From NCBI RefSeq assembly GCF_041146395.1, contig NC_090989.1, positions 242,162,843 through 242,226,842 on the forward strand: DNA of 64,000 nt. The letters run 5' to 3'. Below, one piece after another: positions 22,729 through 33,666 of this stretch; the stretch's first letter is position 1; every line of letters starts with the position of its first letter. The notes beneath the pieces were generated by a model. The model was not told the DNA's origin and made no database searches. It was given only the letters and a program-made list of their open reading frames with translations. Made by a program: the position numbers and the translations under genes. This DNA is from Eulemur rufifrons. Lineage: Eukaryota > Chordata > Mammalia > Primates > Lemuridae.

Positions 22729-22810
22729 TTGTTTCCCAAACTTCAGTTATTCATGTACCATCTTCATGATTTTTTCTATTCGCATAACACCTGTACTATT
22801 ATGTTTATGA
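22729..22810 (+). repeat. Unclassified dispersed repeat, copy 1
   Basis: 'gtttcccaaacttcag', 'ttcatgattttttctatt' and 'aacacctgtactatta' occur in the same order as in 55543-55620. The family could be a decayed DNA transposon, but I cannot name it. Confidence 0.5.
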
Positions 22811-23492
22811 AAATATGCTATCTTTACCTTAATTACATTTGTCTAATAACTATATTTGTTAAATCACTAGGTTGATGTGCTAGTTATAAAATTTTCAAAT
22901 ACACTTTTATATTTAAATATATGACTAATAAATTAAATATATGTTTTTTTTGTCTGTATATATCCCAGATCTTGCCCTCAGTACTATACAAATCATGCCT
23001 TGGGAAGCTCTACCTATACGACCCCCCTTTGAGAGTGAGGAATGGCAGAAGAAAATAAATGCAGAAATAATGACACCATAGTAATGGTAAGAGAGGCTCT
23101 TAGTTATTGAGGACCTTACATGTGTCATTTATCTTTATCTTATTTTATCTTCACAACAGCTCTCACAGGCACGTATGTCACAGGAATATGAGGCAAAAGG
23201 ACAGGAAAAAGGGACAGTGGAAGTAAAACTTCATTTTGCTGGGGCAGCTATAACTAACACATGATATGTTTTAGTATTCTTCTTCTTTAGTTAGCTGAAA
23301 TTTTACACCTGATTATTTTATAAAAATTGGAGTATGATGGTGGCAGATTAACATTTCAACATCATATGTACTGTTAGTCAAACAATATAATAATCCAAGA
23401 AAAATGACGTTAGTGCCAATTGCACCCATTCCAGGAATACTGAATCTTCTTTTACCAGGATCAAGCAGGAGAAATCAGATGAAAATACATTT
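22811..23492. other. Mostly unannotated; possible MIR scrap
   Basis: Sequence at 23095-23190 ('acatgtgtcatttatcttta', 'ttcacaacagctctcacagg') may be a reversed MIR/L2 scrap. The remainder is unassigned. Confidence 0.3.
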
Positions 23493-23505
23493 TCTTTTCT
23501 TTTTT

Positions 23506-23779
23506 TTTTAATTTTTTAAATTATTATTATTTTTTTTTTGAGATAGAGTCTCACTCTGTTGCCCGGGCTAGAGTGCCGTGGCGTCTGCCTAGCTCACAGC
23601 AACCTCAAACTCCTGGGCTCAAGTGATCCTACTGCCTCAGCCTCCTGAGTAGCTGAGATGACAGGCATGCACCACCAGGCTCGGTTGATTTTTTCTATAT
23701 ATTTTTAGTTGTCCGGCTAATTTCTTTCTATTTTTAGTAGAGATGGGGTCTCGCTCTTGCTCAGGCTGGTCTCGAACTC
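23506..23779 (-). mobile_element. Alu SINE, lemur-type, 5'-truncated, reverse
   Basis: A long A/T-rich poly(T) tract leads into 'gagatagagtctcactctgt'. The body has 'gagtgccgtggcgtctgcct', typical of lemur Alus, and the A/T-rich linker 'ttttttctatatatttttag'. It stops at 'ggctggtctcgaactc', so the first 40 or so bases of the Alu are missing. A 13-bp duplication 'tcttttctttttt' at 23493-23505 and 23780-23792 indicates truncation during insertion. Confidence 0.93.
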
Positions 23780-23792
23780 TCTTTTCTTTTTT

Positions 23793-24154
23793 ATAAGCAA
23801 ATAATTTTCTGTTTCCACAGTTGCTAATCAGTGAGAATATCTTTGTCCCCCTGAACCAAGGTATTTGCTCAAAAGCCATCGCATTGTCTGGCACAAGTGC
23901 CTAACTTATTAAGGGTGAAAAATCTTCCAGCTCTCTTCTAAGGAAATAGTGAAATAAATATTTTATAAACATATTATCACAAAATATTAGCGTTAGAAGA
24001 GACCTGAGGGACCTAAGACAGCTTCCTCACTTTACAGAGGAAAAAAATCGAAGCCTAGTAATAGGAAAACTTTTCCTGTGTTTCCATAATTGGTATCTCC
24101 ATCATAAGGTTTGTGACATGCACTTGTTTTTATTTATGTACCTGAGTATCGCTT
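23793..24154. other. Unannotated; possible old repeat scrap
   Basis: 'cctcactttacagaggaaaa' near 24026 resembles a motif shared by MIR-like repeats. Nothing else recognised. Confidence 0.35.
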
Positions 24155-24242
24155 CCAGTATATAGGGAACTCCAAGTACAACCATGCTTCATTTGTTTTT
24201 CACCCTACATTCTTGGCAATGTCTTGTACTTAGTTGATGCTG
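24155..24242 (+). mobile_element. L2 LINE 3' end fragment
   Basis: 'cagtatatagggaactccaa' to 'gtacttagttgatgctgaat' fits a diverged sense L2 terminus. Confidence 0.45.
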
Positions 24243-24286
24243 AATAATTGCTTTTTGACTAACTAAATAATTGCTTTTTGACTAAC
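24243..24286. repeat. 23-bp tandem duplication
   Basis: The 21-mer starting 'aataattgctttttgacta' at 24243 is repeated exactly at 24266. It sits at the tail of an L2 fragment and probably arose by replication slippage. Confidence 0.9.
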
Positions 24287-25589
24287 CCATAAACCTACCT
24301 TTTAATTCTTAGTTGACATGGACTTTCCAGATCCTTACACCTCATTTAGCATTCCATTATTCACCTTCCCTATAAAACTGCTAAAGACAGTGTATTTGAG
24401 AGATATTTTGGTGAGTAAAGACTTAGACAGCTGGAACTATCTTCTATCCATTGTCACTTTTATGTATTCTGGGCATAGACAATATATTTCAGAATGGTCA
24501 AAATAAGAAAGATGACAAATCTATAAGTGTCTATATTATGTTGATTAAATATTTTCATTGGACATTTACATAAATGACAAGAGGTGCAGGAGATAATGAA
24601 TTTATCTTTAGCAATTATTATGAAAAAATTAGCTAAAGATTATAAAATGCTTAGAAAAAGATTAAAATGTGCCAAGTATTTTCTATAATTAAATTATCAG
24701 ACAATTACTCTGATTATTTTTCCTAGTAATCTGATGAAAGTGTAGCTTTGGATCTGTTAGTATACTTGAGTGCGAATGCTGTGGAGGTTTCACTCTTGGC
24801 TTTCCTGTATAAGTTGACATAGATTTTTTCTTATTACCTTGTAAATAATTGAATTATATTCTTTAAAATATTAGTTATTAATACTGTTTGGTGTGAAGCT
24901 CACTTTAAGAAGTGTTATCTTTTAAGAGCTTGGTTTTTACCTATGAAGGCCAATACATCCTCCTTTTAATCCTCCGGATTGGTTTTTTATAGCTTGATGA
25001 AATATGACATGCTTCTCTTACCTCCCCCTCCTTCCTGTGTCTCTTTCCCCACCAGTTTTTTTTCTATTCCTCTTGGCATCTGGACTTCTTTTTCTGCCAA
25101 ATGAGTCAGTTAGAGAGGAAATGTTTAACCCACATTTTTCATCTTGGCTGGGAAAGGTTTGAAGGCAAAGAGTGCCTGAGTATGTTTCCTAGGATTCCTG
25201 ATCCTGTCCTGAGAACAGGGACACCACTCAGTATTCAAGTTAGAAAGTGCTAAATGATCTGTTTTCACTAGACATACATTTCATAAGATCAATACTTATT
25301 TTAGAACTTTTGTTTTTGTTTGAGGAGAATATTTTTCTTTTATTTGAGTATGTGTGTATTTTCTTAATATCTAGTCTCCTTCCACAAAAGATTTGGTTTT
25401 ACAAACACAATACAGTAGGGATAAGAGTAAAAAGGAAAAATGGGTAGATTTTTTTCAAAATAGGATAAGGGGAAATATGAGTAAGATTTTAAGGTAGAAA
25501 TGAATTGCTTGTGTTCTAGCATAGAATAGGTACTCTCTGTTGAGAGTTTATTATACATAAAACATGTAACACTAACCACAACATCTAAT
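24287..25589. other. Unannotated sequence
   Basis: About 1.3 kb of A/T-rich DNA without recognised repeats. Open frames near 24318, 25247 and 25364 lack domains. Confidence 0.5.
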
Positions 25590-25735
25590 CTAATCTAAAG
25601 AAATAGTCATTGTTTTGAATCTGGTTAGATTTTGTAGATGTAGAAATTGAGGCGTAGAGAAATTACTAGACTCAACTTCACACTGCTAATTGGTGGTGGA
25701 AATGGGATTGGAATTCTCTGGTAGTCTTATCCAGA
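25590..25735 (-). mobile_element. MIR SINE fragment
   Basis: Reverse MIR: 'agatgtagaaattgaggcgt', 'gagaaattactagactcaac' and 'aatgggattggaattctctg'. Confidence 0.65.
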
Positions 25736-26021
25736 GTACCATCAATATAATCCTTATAACTTGCTTTTTGGCACAGCTATTTATTATTAATGATAATGTA
25801 TGATATTATCTCAGAAAATGTACGAATAGCTTAGCCTCACTAAATTAGTCAAGTTTTTTCAACCATCATTGCTTAGGAAACAGAATAGGTTGGGGGAATA
25901 GTAATTGCTGGGTATTGGTGGTAGTCATGGTGCTGCTGGGGGAAGTGGTGGAATACATAGGCTGCCCATGCTTTTTGCTGCAATGCAGGTCAAAAAGTAG
26001 ATCATGTAAAGTCTAAAGTTA

Positions 26022-26157
26022 GTCAGGCATGGTGGTGCATGCCTGTAGTCCCAGCTATTTGGCAGGTTGAGGCAGAAAGATTGCTTGAGCCCAGGAGTTC
26101 AAGGCCAGCCTGGGCAACATAGTGAGACCCCATCTTTAAAAACAAAAAAGAAAAAAA
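26022..26157 (+). mobile_element. Free Alu monomer (FLAM-like)
   Basis: A single Alu left arm, 'gtcaggcatggtggtgcatg' to 'gcaacatagtgagacccc', ends in an A-rich tail without any second arm. A perfect 14-bp target-site duplication 'aaagtctaaagtta' lies at 26008-26021 and 26158-26171. The free monomers (FLAM/FRAM) preceded dimeric Alus, so an intact duplication here is notable. Confidence 0.88.
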
Positions 26158-26171
26158 AAAGTCTAAAGTTA

Positions 26172-26689
26172 TCCTCGGGGGTTGTATTCTTTACCAAAAA
26201 CTTGGTGTTAGATAAACCGTATAGACTTAGCAATATGTTATAAAAGTGAAGATGTATTACTGTAAGATTCTACTATGATGTAAATTGCTCAAGATTGTGA
26301 CGCAAGGTCTTTAAATGCTCGCAAATCAGCATGTACATTCATTAAATAATATTTTATATATACATACAATAATATGCTACATATTACAAATTGGATCTAA
26401 AACAAGTTCATTGGCTATTTTAGATATTAAACATCAAATAGGTAGCAGTTTTGTTTCTACTGGACTTAGAACATAAGAACAAAATTCAGGACAACCTGAA
26501 TAGCTCAGATTTTTTGAAAAACCTCTCATCTTCTTTGAACAGCTTCTTTTCCTCCAACTAAACCTCCCTGTAGCAACTGGAAGCCATCAGAATGATTCCC
26601 TAGACCTTAAAGCTATGTCAAAGTACTGTAATTTATCTATTTGACAGTTTATCAGCTAGATCATACCAATAGTTCAAGAAAGACACACT
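26172..26689. other. Unannotated sequence
   Basis: A/T-rich with no recognised repeat or coding signal. Confidence 0.5.
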
Positions 26690-26905
26690 GACTTCCATTA
26701 TGTTTTAGGCAGTATGCTAGGAACTTTATGCATATCATTTTGTTTGATTTTAACAGCAACTCCATGAAATACGTTATAATAATAAATCATCATTTTAGAT
26801 ATTGAGAAACCACAGAAAGAAAAGTAAAATAATTTGCTTTTCCAAGGCCACACCAATGGTGAAATCAGAATTTGAACCCGTGTACTTAGCCATTGAGCTT
26901 CCCGC
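26690..26905 (-). mobile_element. MIR SINE
   Basis: Reverse MIR spanning most of the element: 'taggcagtatgctaggaact', 'ttttaacagcaactccatga', 'ccaaggccacaccaatggtg' and 'tcagaatttgaacccgtgta'. Confidence 0.85.
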
Positions 26906-27278
26906 CTGTCTAAGAAACTGCGAAGGCTGTTATAGAGAGTTCACTGTGTATAGATAGCTGCTTCAAGAGAGGAAAAAGGCAGGAAGATGTGGTACAGAGG
27001 TTTTAAACCAGGCATCTGTACGAGAATTGAAAGGTGGAACTACTGAATTCTATTGAGTATGGGTATATGATATTCAATCTCTCTGCTCCACACACTAGCC
27101 AAGGTGATAAAAGGGTCTATGACGAGGGATTAGGAAATATCTGCTATGTTTATTTCCTAGCCAAATCACAAGATTAACATCTGCCTCTTCTTTCTCCTGC
27201 ATCTAGTCTTCCTTTGGATGAGAAGAATGAGCCTCATTCTGATTCAACAAGAGATCAAATAAAAGACTTCTGGTGCTG
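26906..27278. other. Unannotated sequence
   Basis: No feature recognised. Confidence 0.5.
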
Positions 27279-27296
27279 TTTTTTTTTTTTTTTTTT
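27279..27296. repeat. Isolated poly(T) run
   Basis: Eighteen consecutive T without an adjoining Alu or L1 body. It is either slippage-expanded or a residue of a severely truncated insertion. Confidence 0.9.
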
Positions 27297-27404
27297 GCAA
27301 CCAGATATGTTATCTGTGCTTACAGAACTGAAAAGCACACATCAAAGGAGCATTCCCTTGAAGAGAGAGGTAATGAGATACAATGAAAGAGAATAGGGAT
27401 TTTT

Positions 27405-27590
27405 AAAATCACAGAGATCTAGGATCATATCCTGTGATCGACACTTTTTAGTAATGTAGCCTGCTTCACTTCTTTGAGCCCTGGTTTATTTTTCTGAAAA
27501 ATAAAGGTGATCTAAATTATTTCCAGAGTTATAATAAAGATGTAATGCATGTAATGCAGGTAAACTCACAACATCAATAAACACAAAACA
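27405..27590 (+). mobile_element. MIR SINE
   Basis: Sense MIR: 'gagccctggtttatttttct', 'gaaaaataaaggtgatctaa' and 'gttataataaagatgtaatg'. Confidence 0.65.
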
Positions 27591-28064
27591 AATGGAGTCT
27601 TTTCATCTCCTGTCTTTGCCCAAGCTCTGCTCTGTTCTTCTCACCCTCCCTTGTCCTTTTCCTTTTCCTCTATTTTCTTTATTTTTTCTGTACCCAATAG
27701 TTTTTTCCAAGCCCTAAAGCTATGTATATGTATATTATTGCAGCAACATCTATAAAGAAGACACTGATTCTTTGCATCCATTCATATGCTGATATAAATA
27801 TCTCATCCTTACAAGTTTTAGAGGGAAAGACTAGATGCTGGTAAACTGGTAAGAAAGAAGCAGTTATCTCTGGGATTTAATTTCAGCCTGGGGATTGTAC
27901 CCCTTTCACTACTGTTTGCAACTCCATGCTTCCAAGAACTAGTGAGCTGAAGAATTTAGCACTTCTAATAGATTAATCAAGCAAAAAGTATGAAGTAAAT
28001 AATCTATAACACTATACTACATTACAAATGCTAAAATATATTATGATTATTATGATGATTTTTT
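27591..28064. other. Unannotated sequence
   Basis: A pyrimidine-rich patch at about 27600-27690. No repeat or gene recognised. Confidence 0.5.
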
Positions 28065-28900
28065 GTTTCTTTTCTATTATTTTTATAGATTTATGGGGTA
28101 TAAGTGCAGTTTTGTTACATGGATATATTGCATAGTGGTGAAGTCTGGGCTTTTTGTGTAACCATCACCGGATTAGTGAATATAGTGCCCATTAGGTAAT
28201 TTCTCATTCCACACCCCTCTCCAGCCCTTCTGAGTCTCCAATGTCTATTATTCCATTCTTTTTTTTTTTTTTTTTTTTTGAGACAGAGTCTCACTCTGTT
28301 GCCCAGGCTAGAGTGAGTGCCGTGGCGTCAGCCTAGCTCACAGCAACCTCAAACTCCTGAGCTCAAGCGATCCTCCTGTCTCAGCCTCCCGAGTAGCTGG
28401 GACTACAGGCATGCACCACCATGCCCGGCTAATTTTTTCTATATATATTTTTAGCTGTCCATATAATTTCTTTCTATTTTTAGTAGAGATGGGGTCTCGC
28501 TCTTGCTCAGGCTGGTCTCGAACTCCTGAGCTCAAACGATCCGCCCACCTCGGCCTCCCAGAGTGCTAGGATTACAGGCGTGAGCCACCGCGCCTGGCCT
28601 ATTATTCCATTCTCAGTGTCCATGTGTACACATTATTTAAGTGAGAACATGTGATATTTGACTTTCTGTTGCTGAGCTGTTTGACTTAAGATAATGGCCT
28701 CCAGTTCCATCTGTGTTGCTACAAAAGACATGATGCCATTCTTTTTTATGGCTGAGTAGTATTCCATGGTATGTATGTCACATTTTCGTTATCCAGTCAT
28801 CCACTGACGGACTTTTAGATTGATTCCATATCTTTGCTATTGTGAATAGTTCTGCAATAAACATACAAGTGCAGGTATCTTTTTCATATGGTATTATTAT
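28065..28900 (-). mobile_element. L1 LINE 3' region, reverse, split by an Alu
   Basis: 28065-28259 is the reversed 3' UTR ('gatttatggggtataagtgc', 'gtaaccatcaccggattagt'). 28614-28900 continues into the ORF2 end ('aatggcctccagttccatct', 'ggctgagtagtattccatgg', 'ctattgtgaatagttctgca'). An Alu divides the two parts at 28260-28598. The L1 looks like an L1MA/L1PB-age copy and is 5'-truncated. Confidence 0.93.
28260..28598 (-). mobile_element. Alu SINE, lemur-type, full length, reverse
   Basis: A T run leads to 'gagacagagtctcactctgt', and the element ends 'gtgagccaccgcgcctgg'. It has 'gtgccgtggcgtcagcctag' and the linker 'tttttctatatatatttt', both typical of lemur Alus. A perfect 15-bp duplication 'ctattattccattct' (28245-28259 and 28599-28613) marks insertion into an L1. 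The chance frame at 28338-28535 is Alu antisense. Confidence 0.97.
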
Positions 28901-29899
28901 GATTATTATAGCTTAAGTTCATATTGCTGTAGAAAATTCCTTACATCATTTTATAAAGACGTTTACATATAGTGAAACATAGCTAATTAATAACAAAGAA
29001 TATAGAACTATCTAACTCCTTCCTAAATATTTTCTCTTTAAGGAGATTTTGCAATCCAACTTTGCTGTGGCTAGACACTGGATGAGAAAACATTGAATTG
29101 GAAACCCTAAGGATGATTTAAGTAATCGAGTATATTTTAGAGTTGAATTTTGTCAACAACTAGATTGTCACTGTCATTCTGTAAATGTCTTTCCGTCCTG
29201 ATCCCATTGCCCAGGCGGTCAGCAGCAGCAGTGTATGTCTCTAAGGTTGATGCTGGTATGAAACCTCTGAGCTAGGGGAGGCTCTAGAGAGAGCCAGCCA
29301 ACGTGCTCATACCAGCCAGAGCTCCTCATCATGCTGACCTCTCGCTCCTGATCCTGCCTTTCTCAACAAAATTTCACTTTCTCTTTCGCATAATTCCAGT
29401 GGAATAATTTCCAGTGAATTGCATGGAATAGTCTGTTCATGAGGCTAGTCTGGTATTTAAGGCTTTCCATTAGATTTTTTGGTTTTGCAATCAATTTTAA
29501 ACATTAGCATATATTCTTTTCTTGGAGTCATAGCTCATTCTCAGGTCCTTTTAAGTTAAATATCTTTAATTCCTTCTTTTAAGGCCTTTCTTTTTTTTTT
29601 TTTTGATAATTTCATGAGATATAAAGAGTCACCAATCCATGTCAGAGGGACAGTAAGTCAAATGAATAGAATTTGGAACCACTTTGGGTGATAGAATAAG
29701 ATATTTGGGAGAGAGAACACTGGAGAAGTGGGGAGGCTAAAGAAGGCTGATATGTGAAAATTTTCCACTACTTTTGCCTTAGGTCTCCTCTACTTTGTCA
29801 TTTTGTTGGCTATTTTGATGATGAGAACTATTTGATGACAAACTTAGTCTTCTAATTTGAAAATGGAAAACATAATAGGAATTATCTCATATATTATAG
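28901..29899. other. Unannotated sequence with a weak fold
   Basis: No repeat recognised. 29252-29261 'gctggtatga' and 29307-29316 'tcataccagc' are exact reverse complements around an inner 'ggctct'/'agagcc' hairpin. A 10-bp match over this distance is expected a few times by chance in 64 kb. A poly(T) run lies at 29591-29604. Confidence 0.45.
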
Positions 29900-29985
29900 C
29901 ATTGAAATGGAATAATTCATATGAGAGGTATAGCACCCTGCTTGTCATTCTGAAAGGGCTTAACAAATATTAGCTATTCACCTAT
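29900..29985 (+). mobile_element. MIR 3' fragment
   Basis: 'agaggtatagcaccctgctt' followed by 'gggcttaacaaatattagct' fits the MIR end. Confidence 0.5.
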
Positions 29986-30649
29986 TAGTACTAATCTAAA
30001 TTATAAAATTTTATCATTTAAATCTTTTCTAGTAGTGTTTCTAAATAATATCTAATGACTAGGCTAATACGCTATGTGACTCCTTTAAGGTTTAAGCATT
30101 GTGGTTGAGCATATTAGAAACCTTTCCCAAGTCAGTACTGCTTTCTAGAACAAAACTGGAGAGATCTGTTTGGAATGTATCTAACGCCAAAGAAACCATC
30201 TGAGGTAACAGGTGAGGGATCGGAAACAACCACCTTTTAGACATGAACCCTAATTGAATAAAAGTTCCCAAGCAGTTCATTGCCACATCTAAAGAATAGC
30301 TTTAGTCTAAACAGAATGTCTGGAGAGTGTAGGAAAAGTTCTTCCTGTTCTGCCTGAAAACAAACCTCTGTGGCATTTACCAAAGAAATGCAGTCCTTTA
30401 AAACTGAGTATAAGTCCCAAAGATGCTTTCCTCATGAAGCTTCTTTTGCCCTCTGCTTTTAGACTCTTTCCTCACATTGCTTCTCCTATGTCAACCCTCA
30501 GTAATCATCCGCTCTTACACAAGGGGCCACACAGGGACTGGCCCACACACCAGCCAGATCACAGGGGCCAACTTTTAACAGCAAAGCAAGATGCTACAGC
30601 CTGGGGTAGAAGCAGAAGGGAAACATGACTTCCTTCAGAGAGCTAGTAT
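29986..30649. other. Unannotated sequence
   Basis: Two short frames (30092-30286 minus, 30434-30628 plus) show no domain. No repeat assigned. Confidence 0.5.
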
Positions 30650-30870
30650 GGCTCTGACTAAGATCAAACACCCTGAACTGAGACAGACCTGAGTTTGAAT
30701 CTCAGTTCCAACAATAAGTTTGTTTATACACTTAAGGCACCACATATAATGTTGTTATATAATGCATATTTCACAGGATTGTAACGTAGAGGACACAAAA
30801 TAATGTCTGTAAAGTGCTTCATAGATAGGCCAGCACATAATAAACAATTAATGATCGGTGGCTATTAATT
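30650..30870 (+). mobile_element. MIR SINE
   Basis: Sense MIR: 'tgagtttgaatctcagttcc', then 'ttcacaggattgtaacgtag' and 'gtaaagtgcttcatagatag'. The core segment is degraded. Confidence 0.8.
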
Positions 30871-31149
30871 CTTTTTTCCTCAAAATATTTTCTCTGGCCT
30901 CCTAGCTATCATAAAAGGCAGTCTCATTCACACTCCATGACTAGGATGTGAAGAAGAAAAAGAGTCTGAACAATTTATATGATGTCTTTTTCCTTCAAAC
31001 CAAGGGATGCATTCTTGTTCTAAAATATCCAGATTGTCCATATCATGTAACCAGGTAATTGCCAAATCTACATTTCACTTTTAGGCAGTTAGAAAACATT
31101 AAAAAATTACATGTATGTACTGTACACATACACACATATCTTCTATAGC

Positions 31150-31345
31150 ATTTAACTCATCTCTTCTCTCCTATGACTTTCTGTATAACTCTGTGAGCTA
31201 GCTTTTACATTATCTTATTTTACAATTGAAGGAAAAGGGAACACAGAGAAGCAACCTGGCTTGGTCAAAGGCCTTGCAGTTGGCTAGGGATGGAACTGGG
31301 GTGTTCTGACCCCTTTCCAGTTTTTATCCTCTGTACTGTGCTGAT
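31150..31345 (-). mobile_element. MIR SINE
   Basis: Reverse MIR: 'attttacaattgaaggaaaa', 'cacagagaagcaacctggct' and 'gatggaactggggtgttctg'. Confidence 0.7.
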
Positions 31346-33179
31346 AACTGTGGAAGTGATGAAAGGTAACCAAAGGAGAGGAGTATTTTGAAGCAGCATG
31401 GCTGAAATCCAGTTAAGAGGTAAAATCTTGCTGGGCAATTTCTCCTTAACTGATGACAGGAATTGCTGTCACTGCCCTGTCTAGCCATTTTGCAAACAGT
31501 AGGGCTGTTAGCAAGAGCTCCCGTGAATGCTTCCTATGGGAGCAATGATTGCTTTGGCTAGATTCTGCTGTAGCAGTGTTCTGGCGGTGAAGAGTCTGTA
31601 GTATGTAGTAAGACAATCGGAGGCGGTAACCATTTTCTAACAACCACCTCAGGTGGTTTTGGCACCTAATTCTTTGGCACTGTCTGGGGAAGCTCTTTAT
31701 GCAAGTTCATGCTCCTTGTCAAGTCTACCTGCTTATCTAATTTTGCTGGGGAATCTGATGCTGCCCTTCAAATATTATAGTTCACCTCAGTGGAACCCAG
31801 TGTGTGCCCTGCACAGTGCTCAAGGAGTCCGATCGCCTCAGACAAGCAAAATGGCAGAGACAGGTTTAAAAAACGGCCTCTGTTTTTGCAGCTTTTCCAT
31901 TGTAGTGTTTGAAATCTGAATGTGGTCGTGAGTTAATGACACAAGGAAACACTCGGATGCTTGTATCATCTACTTGGTTTTCATGACCCTCACCTGGACT
32001 GGCTTTATCCTGTTTCAGAGTCCACAGCTCTGTTTTCCTCTCCACTTCCTGTGCGGGCCTTCCTCTGGTTTGTGGGCTCTGCACTTCATCTTGCTCCTGT
32101 AAGGGGCACACCCAGCCAAGGGTGAAAGAGACTTTTTATGGCTTCTGCTACCTTCTTATCATCCAAACCCAATCTCACGTTTTCTTTCCCTATTTTAAAA
32201 ACCTGAATAGCTCTTTTCCAGCTTCTCTATAACTTTTTCTTTCAATTCTCTGCCCTTCATAGTAATTAAGCTGGGGGTAAGCTCCTATTCCAAGCCTTGC
32301 TTTTGTAATACTTTTATTTATGCTTTCAGGAATCACATAAATATGTTAAACTCGGTATTTATTTGATGATTTAATAAACTCCAGATTCCTTGACAGTTTA
32401 CAGGTTTTTCGCGAGGGCTTTCTAAAAATCTCTGCTAATCTAACTGAATTTCCCTCTTAAGGCAGTTATTAATACATACAATGCCTCTTAAAATTAATTC
32501 TCTGTATTTGCAGTTTGGCAGCCTCCTCCTACTGGGACTCATGGAGGACTTATTCTGGAGGGTTAATAAGTCATGAAGATCAGGTCTTCATATGGGAAGC
32601 ATGAAAGCTTGGTGCAGATAAATACTAAAGAAGACCCTAAATTTCAAGGAAGGTTGGAGATTTCTGTGGAAACCTATAAAATGCTTCCTTTATGTCAGTT
32701 ATTACAGTGAAGTTTCTCCGTCTAGATTATATCGTACTCATATTGAAACACTCCAGGGCTTTTGTTTTCAGCCTGCATATACTATATATGTTTTTCACCT
32801 GGGTAGATAAGCCAGCCTTTAAAGGAGATTGCATCAGCTGCTGCTGGGAAGTTTTTCTTGAGTGAGTGAAGATCCTGTGAAACAGCCCTTGACATTTCAC
32901 CAGCTGAAGTTTGTAATAAAATCGACATTAGTCTGGGGTTAAATGATAGCTGTGGTCCTCACAACATGGTAGGGGACCCTGGTGGCCAGATAAAGAAAAA
33001 TCCCTTATTCTTATTTCTGACTTCCTTACAAACTTATATTGTGACCTTAATTGAAAGACTTCTTGCCTCTCCTACCAAAAAATTGAAAATTTTAATAGTT
33101 TCCCCAGACCAAGAAATAAAATTATAAACATTTTATTATTTTGTTCAGTGCCCTTGAACTTATTAAGTCTGGCCTGGGG
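31346..33179. other. Unannotated unique sequence, about 1.8 kb
   Basis: One of the longer repeat-free stretches. The frame 31653-31919 (88 codons, plus) and its overlapping minus-strand neighbour at 31866-32111 have no recognisable domain. No splice-site pair brackets them. Confidence 0.5.
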
Positions 33180-33290
33180 GTTTCCTGAGGGAATGAACTG
33201 TGTTTGACTTAGTCATTGTTTTATCCACACAGCCCTACCTGGTCCCTAGAGTACAGTAGGCATTTAATAAATGAAATGAAATAAATGAAT
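33180..33290 (+). mobile_element. L2 LINE 3' end
   Basis: 'cacagccctacctggtccct', 'agagtacagtaggcatttaa' and the (aaatg)n tail are the L2 terminus in sense orientation. Confidence 0.8.
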
Positions 33291-33366
33291 GGGAAGAGTC
33301 ACATTTTAGTAGCCTAACTGTATATCTTCAGGGTAATTAGTATTTTAAAAAGGACACTGATAATAT

Positions 33367-33656
33367 GACTTTTTTTCTTTTGAGACAGAGTCTTACTCTG
33401 TTGCCCCAGGTAGAGTGTAGTGGCATCACGATAGCTCACTGCAACCTCCAACTCCTGGGCTCAAGTGATCCCCCTGCCTCAGCCTCCTGAGTAGCTGGGA
33501 CTACAGGCCTGTGCCACCACACCCGGCTAATTTTTCTACTTTTAGTAGACACTGGGTCTCACTCTGGCTCAGGCTGGTCTTGAACTCCTGAGCTCAAGCA
33601 ATTCTTCTGCCTTGGCCTCCCAGAGTGCTAGGATTACAGGCGTGAGCCGCACCTGG
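33367..33656 (-). mobile_element. Alu SINE, reverse orientation
   Basis: Starts 'tttttttcttttgagacaga' and ends 'ggcgtgagccgcacctgg'. A 10-bp duplication 'ctgataatat' lies at 33357-33366 and 33657-33666. Dimeric, without the long linker. Confidence 0.95.
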
Positions 33657-33666
33657 CTGATAATAT

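Noticed and set aside
29252..29316. miRNA-like fold
   Set aside because: Only 10 bp of outer stem and a short inner stem; such matches are expected by chance several times in 64 kb.
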